Translations under genes and position numbers: made by a program | Notes under the pieces: generated by a model | The model's database searches: none | What the model was told of the DNA's origin: nothing | The model's input: the letters and a program-made list of their open reading frames with translations, nothing else | Origin: Candidatus Neomicrothrix sp. UBA2517 | GTDB taxonomy: Bacteria > Actinomycetota > Acidimicrobiia > Acidimicrobiales > UBA8592 | NCBI GenBank assembly: GCA_002341185.1 | Contig: DDNP01000027.1 | Coordinates: 4,999-68,998, forward strand | DNA: 64,000 nucleotides | Reading direction: 5' to 3' | Shown here: piece by piece, positions 52,068-60,370 of the stretch | How positions within the stretch are numbered: the first letter of the stretch is position 1 | Layout of the letters: each line of letters opens with the position of its first letter

Positions 52068-53296
52068 TATGAATCTTTCTGAGTTCCGACCAAAAGGTCT
52101 TTGAAAGGTACGCCTTTATCAACGCTAGGTTCACGTGGAAGCCCGAGGACACGATCTCCGATAATGTTCTTTTGAATTTCATCGGTTCCACCAGCAATCC
52201 CAGCTTGGAAACTTCCTAGTGCGAGACGCCCCCACCATTGACCTCTATCTCCTTCGGCCCATGCATCTGCCTCCATGCCTACTACATCGTTAATTAAAGA
52301 CCGAACATCTCGAAGAATCTTAGATCCATGCAACTTTCCTAATGACCCTCCTGGGCCGGGCGCTTTCCCTGCTTTCAATTCTGCTCTTGTGCGCATTGAA
52401 ACAAGGCTTTTAGCTGTTTCTTCACAATAGAGTTTCATTAATTTTTGCCTCAAAACCGGGTTTGAAATAGTGCCACTTTTTTGAGCGTATTCAATAAGGC
52501 GTTTTGCATGTGGTGTTGTGATTCCACCAGTAGAGCCAGTTCCGATAGCAACCCGTTCGTACATTAACATTGATGTCGCTAATCTCCAGCCTTCATGAAG
52601 CGGACCTAAAAGATTATCTTTAGGAATACGAATATCAGTGAAGAACACTTCATTAAAATGCATTCCGCCATCAATCTGATGAATTGGCCGGATTTCGACT
52701 GCTGGATCTCTCATATCTACAATAAACATTGAAATTCCAGCATGTTTTATTACTTCTGGGTTCGTTCGGGCTATTAAAACACCGTAGTCACAGACGTGCG
52801 CAAGCGTGGTCCAGACTTTTTGGCCGTTGATAATCCATTCGTCTCCATCAAGCTCAGCCTTAGTTTGTAAACTGGCGACGTCAGAACCTGCGCCTGGTTC
52901 TGAGAACATTTGGCACCAAACAGTTTCAGCAGAAATATTATCTGCAAGGTATTTTTCTTTTTGTTCCTCTGACCCAAATTCATTCAGCATTGGGAGGCAC
53001 ATTCCATGGCTGATAGTCAATTGCGTAGTCATATCGGGATAGTTGCTGTAGACCTCTCTCCAGATCGTTTCGTGCTCTTTAGTAAGACCAGCGCCCCCAT
53101 ATTCCTTGGGATAGGTCAAACCGGCTAGTCCCGCTTCAGCTAATTTGCCCTGAAACGCTTTATTTAGAGCGATAGTTTCTTTATCTCGCGGATCGGGTGC
53201 GGTTATATGAATCCCTGTTGCGTGTTCATCAAGAAATGTTCGACACCGTAGTTTAAATTCCTCGCGTTCCTCATTTGAGAGGGTATCAGTTCTCAT
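52067..53296 (-). CDS. Acyl-CoA dehydrogenase (FadE-like)
   Basis: A 409-residue acyl-CoA dehydrogenase. The start at 53294-53296 (MRTDTLSNEEREEF) is chosen because AAGGAG lies about seven bases upstream; the frame is open further but the extra part lacks family similarity. It has LTYPKEYGGAGLTKEHE, WCQMFSEPGAGSDVASL, INGQKVWTTLAH and IAGGTDEIQKNIIGDR. The Gly in the IAGGTDEI motif replaces the usual catalytic Glu, as in FadE17-like proteins. It is coupled to an SDR and divergent from prfC. Substrate unknown. Confidence 0.88.
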   Translation of the reverse strand: MRTDTLSNEEREEFKLRCRTFLDEHATGIHITAPDPRDKETIALNKAFQGKLAEAGLAGLTYPKEYGGAGLTKEHETIWREVYSNYPDMTTQLTISHGMCLPMLNEFGSEEQKEKYLADNISAETVWCQMFSEPGAGSDVASLQTKAELDGDEWIINGQKVWTTLAHVCDYGVLIARTNPEVIKHAGISMFIVDMRDPAVEIRPIHQIDGGMHFNEVFFTDIRIPKDNLLGPLHEGWRLATSMLMYERVAIGTGSTGGITTPHAKRLIEYAQKSGTISNPVLRQKLMKLYCEETAKSLVSMRTRAELKAGKAPGPGGSLGKLHGSKILRDVRSLINDVVGMEADAWAEGDRGQWWGRLALGSFQAGIAGGTDEIQKNIIGDRVLGLPREPSVDKGVPFKDLLVGTQKDS

Positions 53297-53403
53297 TAGA
53301 TCTCCTTGATAAGCAAACTCTTGACATAAAGACGGTAGCATTATCTGCTGATACTCAGGTAATCCAAACACTCTTGAGTTGGAACAAAAGGCTAATCGTA
53401 AAG

Positions 53404-54987
53404 ATGTCAACAGAAGTAATATTTGAAGAAGCACTTCGAAGACGTACTTTTGCAATTATCAGTCATCCAGATGCTGGCAAGACTACATTGACGGAAAAGT
53501 TTCTTCTTTATTCAGGACAAGTATCCGAAGCAGGTTCGGTTAAAGCAAAACGAGGTGGGAAATCTGCACGGTCTGACTGGATGGCTATGGAACAGGACCG
53601 AGGAATCTCCATCGCATCCACAGTTCTACAATTTGAGTATGAAGGAACAATTATCAACCTTCTTGATACACCAGGCCACAGGGATTTCTCAGAGGATACA
53701 TATAGGGTCCTTTCTGCTGTTGATGCTGCGATCATGGTATTAGATGCCGCAAAAGGCATTGAAGCGCAAACACTTAAACTCTTTGAGGTGTGCCGTGCTC
53801 GAAACATGCCAATTATTACATTCATTAACAAATGGGACCGGCCAAGCCTTGACCCATTAGAGTTGACTGATCAAATAGAACAATCAATAGGCGTTCAAAC
53901 AACCCCCATAACGTGGCCAGTTGGTCCAGGTGGCGAATTCGAAGGAGTCATCAATAGGCAAACAAATCAACTTGTAAGATTCACGCGCACAAGTCGAGGG
54001 GCAACGGAAGCAATTGAAGAAACTGTTGACCTCTCCTCAAATCACCAAATAGATAATGTGTATTTCCAAAACGCTCTTGAGGAAGTTCAGCTACTGGAAG
54101 AGGTAGGGGCAACACATGACCAAGAACTCTTTTTAGCTGGAGAGACAAGTCCTCTATTCGTAGGTTCAGCATTAACTAATTTTGGAGTTCGTCATCTTTT
54201 AGATGCAGTGGTCAATTTCGCTCCACCACCTTCAAAGCGCGAAACTGACAATGGGGTAATGAGAGATATTGATTCTCCCTTCTCCGCTTTCGTATTTAAA
54301 GTGCAAGCGAATATGGACCCATCGCACAGAGACAGAGTTGCTTTTATGCGAATTAATTCTGGACACTTTGAAAGAGGAATGCAAGTCGTTCATCAACGAC
54401 TTCAGAAGCCGTTTAGTACAAAATTTGCAACAACGATGTTCGGGTCTGAGCGAGATACTGCAGATGAAGGCTACCCCGGAGACGTATTAGGTCTCGTGAA
54501 TGCTAGTGATCTCCGAATTGGCGACACCCTCTATGTCGGAGACCCAGTAGCGTTCCCGCCAATCCCAAGGTTCGAACCTGAGCTCTTCTGGAGTGCCAGA
54601 CCCATTGATGTTTCAAAGACAAAACAGTTTCGTAAAGGACTCAATCAGTTAGATGAAGAAGGTGTTGTGCAAGTACTTAGAGATCAAGATGCACCCACGG
54701 CTTCTCCTGTGCTAGGTGCAGTCGGGCAAATGCAGTTTGAAGTATTCGCTCATCGACTCGAACATGAATTCGGTGCCAAAGTCGAAATGTCCCCAACGAG
54801 TTGGGTGACGGCTAGAAGAACAGATCAAGATACTGCAGAAATGATACGTCAGCTTCGTGGTACACGTGTTCTCGGGTCGCTAGATGGAACCCTTTTTGCT
54901 CTATTCGACTCCACAGGCCGCCTTGCCAGAACAATTAATGATAATCCTGATTGGGTTCTTGAGCGAGTAGTAGAAACAGTAGGTTGA
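53404..54987 (+). CDS. prfC: Peptide chain release factor 3
   Basis: A 527-residue translational GTPase. The G domain shows SHPDAGKTTLTEK, GGKSARSDWMAMEQDRGISI, DTPGHRDFSEDTYR and NKWDR, then FVGSALTNFGVRHLLD and RPIDVSKTKQFRKGLNQLDEEG, all RF3 marks. Length matches E. coli RF3 (529). RF3 recycles class I release factors after termination. The ATG at 53404 is at the point where homology begins; upstream codons lie in the divergent dehydrogenase's leader. A single-copy housekeeping gene. Confidence 0.95.
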   Translation: MSTEVIFEEALRRRTFAIISHPDAGKTTLTEKFLLYSGQVSEAGSVKAKRGGKSARSDWMAMEQDRGISIASTVLQFEYEGTIINLLDTPGHRDFSEDTYRVLSAVDAAIMVLDAAKGIEAQTLKLFEVCRARNMPIITFINKWDRPSLDPLELTDQIEQSIGVQTTPITWPVGPGGEFEGVINRQTNQLVRFTRTSRGATEAIEETVDLSSNHQIDNVYFQNALEEVQLLEEVGATHDQELFLAGETSPLFVGSALTNFGVRHLLDAVVNFAPPPSKRETDNGVMRDIDSPFSAFVFKVQANMDPSHRDRVAFMRINSGHFERGMQVVHQRLQKPFSTKFATTMFGSERDTADEGYPGDVLGLVNASDLRIGDTLYVGDPVAFPPIPRFEPELFWSARPIDVSKTKQFRKGLNQLDEEGVVQVLRDQDAPTASPVLGAVGQMQFEVFAHRLEHEFGAKVEMSPTSWVTARRTDQDTAEMIRQLRGTRVLGSLDGTLFALFDSTGRLARTINDNPDWVLERVVETVG

Positions 54988-55021
54988 AGCGCAGTTATGA
55001 AGAAAGTAACTTATAAGAGCG

Positions 55022-55027
55022 TATTAT
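55022..55027 (+). promoter_or_regulatory. -10 element TATTAT, leaderless start
   Basis: TATTAT is followed by six bases (AAGAGA) and the GTG of the DsbB gene at 55034, which indicates a leaderless transcript. Confidence 0.5.
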
Positions 55028-55033
55028 AAGAGA

Positions 55034-55555
55034 GTGGAACAACAAGCTCCTGAGATTATTTTCACAGTCCTCCTTGCGGGAACCATACTAATTTGGTCTG
55101 CTATTTTGGCGCTATCAAAGGGTGCCCTTAGGAGCGAACTCCGATCCGCTGCAATGGAGCTTGCAACTGTGGTAGCTATTGGGGCAACTTTAGGTAGCCT
55201 TTATTTCTCAGAGGTTCGAAATTTTGTTCCATGTGAATACTGTTGGTACCAGCGAATAGCTATGTACCCTCTAGCTATCATCTTGCTCATTGCAACAATC
55301 AGGCGTGATAAAAATATAATCCCTTATGCCCTAGTGCTCTCATTGTCAGGAACAGTACTTTCGGCATACCATTATCAACTTCAACTTTTTCCGGAACAAA
55401 GTTCCTCTTGTGCGCTTGACGCATCATGCACTTACAGGTGGATAGAGGTATTTGGATTCATCACAATTCCATTCTTAGCTCTTACAAGCTTCGCGTTTAT
55501 CAGTATGATTTTGATAACTACCCCGCGCCCATGGAAGACAATTAGATATGAGTGA
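55034..55555 (+). CDS. dsbB: Disulfide bond formation protein B
   Basis: A 173-residue inner-membrane protein with four hydrophobic spans. The redox-active first pair is VPCEYCWYQRIAMYP, and the second pair lies in SSSCALDASCTYRW, spaced like the periplasmic loop of DsbB. DsbB reoxidises DsbA with quinone. GTG start with a leaderless TATTAT -10. The TlpA-like gene starts eight bases before its stop. Here it would serve the partner thioredoxin-fold protein; no classical periplasmic DsbA is seen in the window. Confidence 0.86.
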   Translation: MEQQAPEIIFTVLLAGTILIWSAILALSKGALRSELRSAAMELATVVAIGATLGSLYFSEVRNFVPCEYCWYQRIAMYPLAIILLIATIRRDKNIIPYALVLSLSGTVLSAYHYQLQLFPEQSSSCALDASCTYRWIEVFGFITIPFLALTSFAFISMILITTPRPWKTIRYE

Positions 55556-56297
55556 CCTGCAAGAACAATCATCAACTCTCAATGAAAATCGAAACCCAAA
55601 GATCATTCTTGCTTCACTACTTTTCGCAGTTGCTGGGCTGGCGATTTTCTTAGGCCTAATCTTTTCAGATAATGATAATAGTTCTCCAGACTCCATATCT
55701 GAGGGTATTCCTGTAACAGAAATAACGGCTCAGCAGAGCGAACTACGATCAAGTGAGGTAGAAACTGATAATGGTAACGGTGACTCACTTCGGGAAAAGG
55801 GGACTGTAGAAATTTTTGGCGAGCCCATACCAATTGATGCCGAGATCGGTTACCTTGCGCCGTCATTCAAAGCTCAACTAAATGATGGGTCCGAGTCAAT
55901 AACCATTGACCCTGCCGATGGAAAAGTTCGGCTTATAGGTTTTTTTGCTCATTGGTGTCCACACTGCCAACGTGAAGTCCCGCGCGTGACTCAATGGTTG
56001 GAAGAGAATGGTGTCCCTACAGAAATAGAGATATTAGCTGTCTCAACCGCTGTAAGAGAGGGAACACCAAATTACCCTCCTTCTGAATGGTTTATTAAAG
56101 AACGGTGGCCGACAGATATATTTGTCGATAATGAAGATAATGATCTAGCCACAGCATTCGGACTCGCAGGATTTCCCTATTGGGTACTTGTTGACGCTAC
56201 AGGAAGAGTTATGCACAGAAGTAGCGGTGAGTTGAGCGAAGAACAGTTCGGTTACCTCGTGGAGCTCGCTATTTCGCTAACTCCTCAAATCACTTGA
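55548..56297 (+). CDS. TlpA-like membrane-anchored thioredoxin-fold protein
   Basis: A 249-residue protein with one N-terminal membrane anchor (IILASLLFAVAGLAIFLGLIF, about residues 22-42), an acidic, Ser-rich linker, and a thioredoxin-fold domain from about residue 100. The redox motif is HWCPHC and the cis-Pro lies in LAGFPYWV. It is a TlpA/ResA-like thiol-disulfide protein, outside the membrane. Its start overlaps the DsbB gene by eight bases, so they work together in disulfide exchange or cytochrome maturation. The cytochrome lipoprotein at 7.7 kb would need such a pathway. Confidence 0.83.
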   Translation: MSDLQEQSSTLNENRNPKIILASLLFAVAGLAIFLGLIFSDNDNSSPDSISEGIPVTEITAQQSELRSSEVETDNGNGDSLREKGTVEIFGEPIPIDAEIGYLAPSFKAQLNDGSESITIDPADGKVRLIGFFAHWCPHCQREVPRVTQWLEENGVPTEIEILAVSTAVREGTPNYPPSEWFIKERWPTDIFVDNEDNDLATAFGLAGFPYWVLVDATGRVMHRSSGELSEEQFGYLVELAISLTPQIT

Positions 56298-56331
56298 ATC
56301 AACGACAGACAAATGTCGCATATTTCGTCTG

Positions 56332-56424
56332 CTACTGCCAGCAGGTACAGCCGCAATTAGATTCTGCAGTGCATTCGCACACAGGTTCACATGGGCAAGC
56401 GCAATCATCAGTAAGTGTTTCCAT
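56332..56424 (-). CDS. 30-residue eight-Cys peptide, metallothionein-like
   Basis: Read on the minus strand from ATG at 56422-56424 to TAG at 56332-56334: a 30-residue peptide with eight cysteines spaced CxCxC, then CxC, then CxCxC, with Trp-Gln at the end and three acidic residues. The arrangement of CxC pairs is that of metal-cluster-binding metallothioneins, though no known family is recognised. A TATACT hexamer six bases before the ATG gives a good leaderless promoter, and a 6+4+6 palindrome overlaps the spacer. It is too short for ordinary gene finders. It faces the TlpA-like gene with 34 bp between. Binding of Zn, Cu or Cd is inferred. Confidence 0.6.
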   Translation of the reverse strand: METLTDDCACPCEPVCECTAESNCGCTCWQ

Positions 56425-56430
56425 AATTTA

Positions 56431-56452
56431 AGTATATCTCACGCAGGTGAGA
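56431..56452 (-). promoter_or_regulatory. Leaderless promoter with palindromic operator
   Basis: The -10 TATACT is at 56431-56436 and the inverted repeat TCTCAC-n4-GTGAGA at 56437-56452 immediately precedes it, covering the spacer between -10 and -35. A repressor or metal sensor bound there would block the polymerase. The protein that binds is not known. Confidence 0.45.
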
Positions 56453-56463
56453 GTACCGATCTT

Positions 56464-57525
56464 CTAGGCTTTGTTGGCAATTAAGTCGCCTAATGTTACG
56501 AGTTGCTCTTCGCTATTTCCAAGCGTCAACTCTAATTGTCGTGCCATTAAAAAGAATCTGTGTAGCGGGTAGTCGCGATCAACACCTACTCCGCCATGTA
56601 AATGTGTAGCTGCATGTACAACTCGGAACCCTGCCTCAGATGCCCACCAGCGTGCTATAGCAACTTGTTCTCCGGCGGGTAATCCTGCCGAGATTCGCCA
56701 AGCAGCTTGACGTGAGGTTAGTCGCACTGCCTCAGTATCAATATATGCATCTCCCGCTCTTTGACTTACAGCTTGAAAGGTTGCAATAGCACGATCAAAC
56801 TGCTGTCTTATCTTGGTGTACTCAGATGCAAGGTCTAAAGAAGCTTCACAAGCCCCACACATAATTGAGCAGATCGCAGAATCAATACGCAACCGTATCC
56901 AAGTCATGAATTCTTCAGCTGTCACTGTTCCGAGTTGTTGAGCGTCTACATTATTAAGGGTTAATGTTGCCTGAGGATGGCCGGTGGTAGTTTCGCGTGA
57001 TTCAAGAGAAACCCCAGTTGAAGTGCTCTCAATAACATAAACAGCCGTATCGGTTGGCAGCAAAAAAATATCAGCTTCAAGGCCGAAAGATACAAAATCA
57101 AAAGAGCCACTGACTTGCCCATCCTCAGCCATTGCTTTTTCTGAAGATATGAGAGCTGTAGTAACAATCAACTGGCCGGCGGCAATCTTTGGAAGAAGTT
57201 CAGCCCTCTGGATTTCATTTCCGAACTCTTGGATTGGCAACGCACCAGTGACGATCGTTTCTAATGCAGGGATCGGAGCAGCAAATTTACCTACTTTTTC
57301 CAACAAAGCCGTAATACCAAGGAAGCCAAGACCTGCCCCTTCAAAGCGCTCATCAATGGTGGCACCGACAACACCAGTGTCAGCGAGGGATAGCCAAAGG
57401 TCGCGATCAAAATATTCTTCAGATTCAGTTAACGATCTAAGATGTTCATGTGTGACTTTATCCTCAAAAATCTGCTGAGTTAGATCACTGATTGCTTGCT
57501 CTTCTTCAGAAAAATCAAAGTCCAT
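56464..57525 (-). CDS. Acyl-CoA dehydrogenase, small subunit type
   Basis: A 353-residue protein of the acyl-CoA dehydrogenase fold, shorter than typical. It has EEEQAISDLTQQIF, GVVGATIDERFEGAGLG, AICSIMCGACEASLDLA, YTKIRQQFDRAIATFQAVSQ and HLHGGVGVDRDYPLHRFF. It lacks the C-terminal xEGTxxIQ helix. In actinobacterial steroid catabolism such small subunits pair with a second dehydrogenase as alpha2beta2 enzymes (ChsE1-ChsE2, FadE-type). The partner gene lies seven bases upstream, which supports a heteromer. Confidence 0.85.
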   Translation of the reverse strand: MDFDFSEEEQAISDLTQQIFEDKVTHEHLRSLTESEEYFDRDLWLSLADTGVVGATIDERFEGAGLGFLGITALLEKVGKFAAPIPALETIVTGALPIQEFGNEIQRAELLPKIAAGQLIVTTALISSEKAMAEDGQVSGSFDFVSFGLEADIFLLPTDTAVYVIESTSTGVSLESRETTTGHPQATLTLNNVDAQQLGTVTAEEFMTWIRLRIDSAICSIMCGACEASLDLASEYTKIRQQFDRAIATFQAVSQRAGDAYIDTEAVRLTSRQAAWRISAGLPAGEQVAIARWWASEAGFRVVHAATHLHGGVGVDRDYPLHRFFLMARQLELTLGNSEEQLVTLGDLIANKA

Positions 57526-57532
57526 TATGCAC

Positions 57533-58702
57533 CTACCGATCTGCCCTTGGGAAACCCATCCCGAACATCGTTATCAGATCACGTTGCATCTCATTGGTGC
57601 CGCCGCCAAAGGTAAGAATTACTAGTCCTCTGTAGAGCGATTCCAACCGCCCTTCCTTTTCAATATCATCTGAAACCAAATACGCTACCTCGTTATAAAT
57701 CTGCATTAATTTCCGAAAAGCTCTTGTATAAAATTCCGTTCCATACACTTTGACTGAAGATGAATCAGCTACATCAAGGTGCTTAGTCGCAACACTCCAT
57801 GCCACTTTCCAGTTTAAAAGTCGGAGAAATTCAAGTTCAGCAGTTACTTCAGCTAGGTTGCGACGTACCCAGGGAATATCAAGAACTTTTGTCCCATCAG
57901 CACGACAGTTTTCTTTCGACCATGCAAGGGCTTCTTTAATGCTGCGTTCAACTAAAGCAGATGAGCAAAGTGTCACTCGTTCACGATTGAGTTGGCTGGT
58001 AATGAGTCGCCAACCTTGATTTTCCTCACCAATAATGCAGGAGGCCGGCACTCGAACATCATCAAAGAATGTGTGATTAATATTATGTGTTGATAGTAGG
58101 GATAACGGTTCGATGGTTATTCCAGGTGTATCTATTGGAATAGCAAACAGGGATATCCCTTTATGTTTTGAAACATCAGGGTTCGTTCGGGCAGCGAGCC
58201 AAATATAATCACAGCCAAGTGCAAGACTGGTCCAAGTTTTTTGTCCATTAATGACGTATTCATCTCCATCACGAACTGCTTTCGTAGCCAGTGAAGCCAG
58301 ATCTGTTCCGGCATCAGGTTCACTGTAACCAATGCAGAAATGAAGCTTGCCAGCAGCTATCTGAGGGAGAAAAAAATCTTTTTGTTCATCCGTACCGTAT
58401 TCCATAATTGTGGGTCCGACAGTATTGATGGTGAGCATGGGCGCTGGAGAGCCGACGCGCATTGTCTCATCATAAAAGATGAACTGCTCTATTGCGCTTT
58501 TGCCTTGCCCCCCATACTCTTTAGGCCAGCCCATAGCGATCCAACCATCCTCACCCAGTTGCTCAACGAGTTTTCGCCGAACAGGGCCCGTCCCTTCCTC
58601 TAATTTTTGCAATTCGTGAATTTCAGGAGTTATGAGGTTTGAATAATATGTTTGAAGCTCTTCCCTTAGGGCTTTTTGTTCTTCAGTAAAGTCAATAAAC
58701 AT
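57533..58702 (-). CDS. Acyl-CoA dehydrogenase (partner subunit)
   Basis: A 389-residue acyl-CoA dehydrogenase. The ATG at 58700-58702 is preferred, with GGAAAG upstream. It has GWPKEYGGQGKS, FCIGYSEPDAGTDLASL, INGQKTWTSLALG and a C-terminal TFGGGTNEMQRDL, where the catalytic-Glu position is Gly, as in the steroid-side-chain enzymes. It is followed seven bases later by a smaller dehydrogenase, so the two form a pair that may act as a heterotetramer. Chain-type substrate unknown. Confidence 0.87.
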   Translation of the reverse strand: MFIDFTEEQKALREELQTYYSNLITPEIHELQKLEEGTGPVRRKLVEQLGEDGWIAMGWPKEYGGQGKSAIEQFIFYDETMRVGSPAPMLTINTVGPTIMEYGTDEQKDFFLPQIAAGKLHFCIGYSEPDAGTDLASLATKAVRDGDEYVINGQKTWTSLALGCDYIWLAARTNPDVSKHKGISLFAIPIDTPGITIEPLSLLSTHNINHTFFDDVRVPASCIIGEENQGWRLITSQLNRERVTLCSSALVERSIKEALAWSKENCRADGTKVLDIPWVRRNLAEVTAELEFLRLLNWKVAWSVATKHLDVADSSSVKVYGTEFYTRAFRKLMQIYNEVAYLVSDDIEKEGRLESLYRGLVILTFGGGTNEMQRDLITMFGMGFPRADR

Positions 58703-58774
58703 ATCCAATCACTTTCCGCGTCTATTCTTACCCACGATCAGCTGAATTTCCACTTCTAATGAATGCATTTATCG

Positions 58775-59143
58775 CTATAGGTTTTCAGCTGAATCCTCAA
58801 GCTCCAAGATCAATTTATCGACATTGTTTTTGAGTTCAGTTATTTGTTCTGTAGTCATTATCTGAACCCATCCTCCTTGAACCTCGGTTATAAACGATGG
58901 TAAACCCCCTGCAGCGTCAAGTTGCGATTCTGTAGCTTCATTACGGTGGATTAATTGTATGTCCAGTGGACTGGACTTACAGACTCTTTTCCATTCACTT
59001 TTTCCAAATGGGTTCCAACCGTGAGAGATATCGCAAAGGCTACAAGATCTCTTCCCCACTGCTTTTGAAACGACATATCCCAGTTCCCCGAAAAATGTGC
59101 CATCGGCATTGTAAATGCCATAAATTACTCTGTCTTTATCCAT
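58775..59143 (-). CDS. Unknown CxxC protein
   Basis: A 122-residue protein from the ATG at 59141-59143. This start overlaps the MFS stop by eight bases (ATGGATAA) and has GAGG ten bases upstream. The N-terminal half is beta-rich (RVIYGIYNADGTFFGELGY) and holds a CSLCDISHGW motif, so a redox or metal site is likely. The C-terminal part has a helix (TEQITELKNNVDKLILEL). No family is recognised with confidence. Soluble, no signal peptide. Confidence 0.65.
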   Translation of the reverse strand: MDKDRVIYGIYNADGTFFGELGYVVSKAVGKRSCSLCDISHGWNPFGKSEWKRVCKSSPLDIQLIHRNEATESQLDAAGGLPSFITEVQGGWVQIMTTEQITELKNNVDKLILELEDSAENL

Positions 59144-60305
59144 GCGGAAGTACCTCATTGATAGGTTGACTAAATTTGAAGCCACTCAGCTTCATAGCTA
59201 ATGAACTAAGAATAAGTACTACTATCGCAACGATAATAAAAGTTATCTCTGGTCCGGGGCCCGCATATAAAGGAGCTGCTATGAGAGCAGCGATTCCTGC
59301 TCCGAAGGTACCAGCCGCACCGACCATGCCTTGACCAGTAGCACGTTCGCTTTCATCTGTTGCCTTAACCATTGCGGCTTGACACGCAGGAGCACCCACT
59401 CCTTGCCCGACCGCTTCTACCATAGCCAGACCCATCAATAGCCATGGAGAGGTAAGAAATCCGTATATAAAAGTCATCGGGATTATTATTGAAACCCCAA
59501 AGCCCGCAGCCTTCCACGGTCCTATGCGGTCAGTAAACTTCCCTGCCATGCTTGCCGTAAAGGCGAAAGGAATGCCGTACATTGTAAGGCTAATCCCCAC
59601 AAAAAGGGTGCTAGCACCCAAGTCCTCCATAAATCGGGCCCAGATAGCCTCGTACATTCCTGCTGGGAAAAACATCGCAGCACCAAGCAATATCGCCCCA
59701 ACAGCTTCCCTACGGTTCAGTATTGTCCGTGCAGCGATAAGCCGCGAACCCTTGGGAAAAGTCTTCTCAACCGAAAGGTTAATTCTCGTTAAACCTGGCA
59801 GCATGCCGATGAGAACAATAGAAAGAAAGATGAAAGGTGCATCAAGGCCCCAAATTTCATTTAGAACTGCGCCGATAACTGGCCCTGTCACAAACCCTGA
59901 AGTCTCTGTAGCGGCCAATCTTCCTAAACGTTCTCCAGCCCGTGATGGGTCAATGTCCGCTACTACAGCACGCGCTGCGGGTATGAATGCACCAAATCCA
60001 AGCCCAGTTAGGACTCGAGCGGCGATCAACTCCCAGACGGAAACAGCCATAGCAAACCAGATAGTTCCCAAAGCAGCAGCGATGACCGCACCTATCAGTA
60101 AGGATTTTGTCTTGCCGCGGTCAGCGAGTGGAGCCAACCACAGTTGGCCGGCGAATCCCGCAAAAAATGAAGCACCGGCGATCAGACCTAAGGCGGTATT
60201 CGCAAATCCCAAATCGTCCTGTAGGGAAGCGATAAGCCCAAAAACAACACCAATAGATGCTGTCAGAGTAAACGTTGCAAAGTAAAGGCTTCTAGGAACA
60301 TTCAT
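59136..60305 (-). CDS. MFS transporter
   Basis: A 389-residue major facilitator with about 12 hydrophobic segments. It opens RSLYFATFTLTASIGVVFG, has LGLIAGASFFAGFAGQ, the loop PLADRGKTKSLL between TM2 and TM3 and ARVLTGLGFGAFIPAARAVV. The pattern is the MFS_1 drug or metabolite transporter type. The unknown CxxC gene overlaps its end. Substrate unknown. Confidence 0.82.
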   Translation of the reverse strand: MNVPRSLYFATFTLTASIGVVFGLIASLQDDLGFANTALGLIAGASFFAGFAGQLWLAPLADRGKTKSLLIGAVIAAALGTIWFAMAVSVWELIAARVLTGLGFGAFIPAARAVVADIDPSRAGERLGRLAATETSGFVTGPVIGAVLNEIWGLDAPFIFLSIVLIGMLPGLTRINLSVEKTFPKGSRLIAARTILNRREAVGAILLGAAMFFPAGMYEAIWARFMEDLGASTLFVGISLTMYGIPFAFTASMAGKFTDRIGPWKAAGFGVSIIIPMTFIYGFLTSPWLLMGLAMVEAVGQGVGAPACQAAMVKATDESERATGQGMVGAAGTFGAGIAALIAAPLYAGPGPEITFIIVAIVVLILSSLAMKLSGFKFSQPINEVLPHG

Positions 60306-60370
60306 TCACCTAGTGTGCCGAATCTGTGAACAAACACTACTAATGTTTCAGAATTTCTCTAGGAAACAAC

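Noticed and set aside
53297..53455. N-terminal extension of the acyl-CoA dehydrogenase up to 53455
   Set aside because: It overlaps the divergent prfC region, has no family similarity and lacks a ribosome site, while ATG at 53296 has AAGGAG.
59524..60285. 253-codon plus-strand open frame opposite the MFS gene
   Set aside because: Despite its length it is antisense to a clear MFS protein and shows a biased Ala/Pro/Ser content typical of antisense frames.
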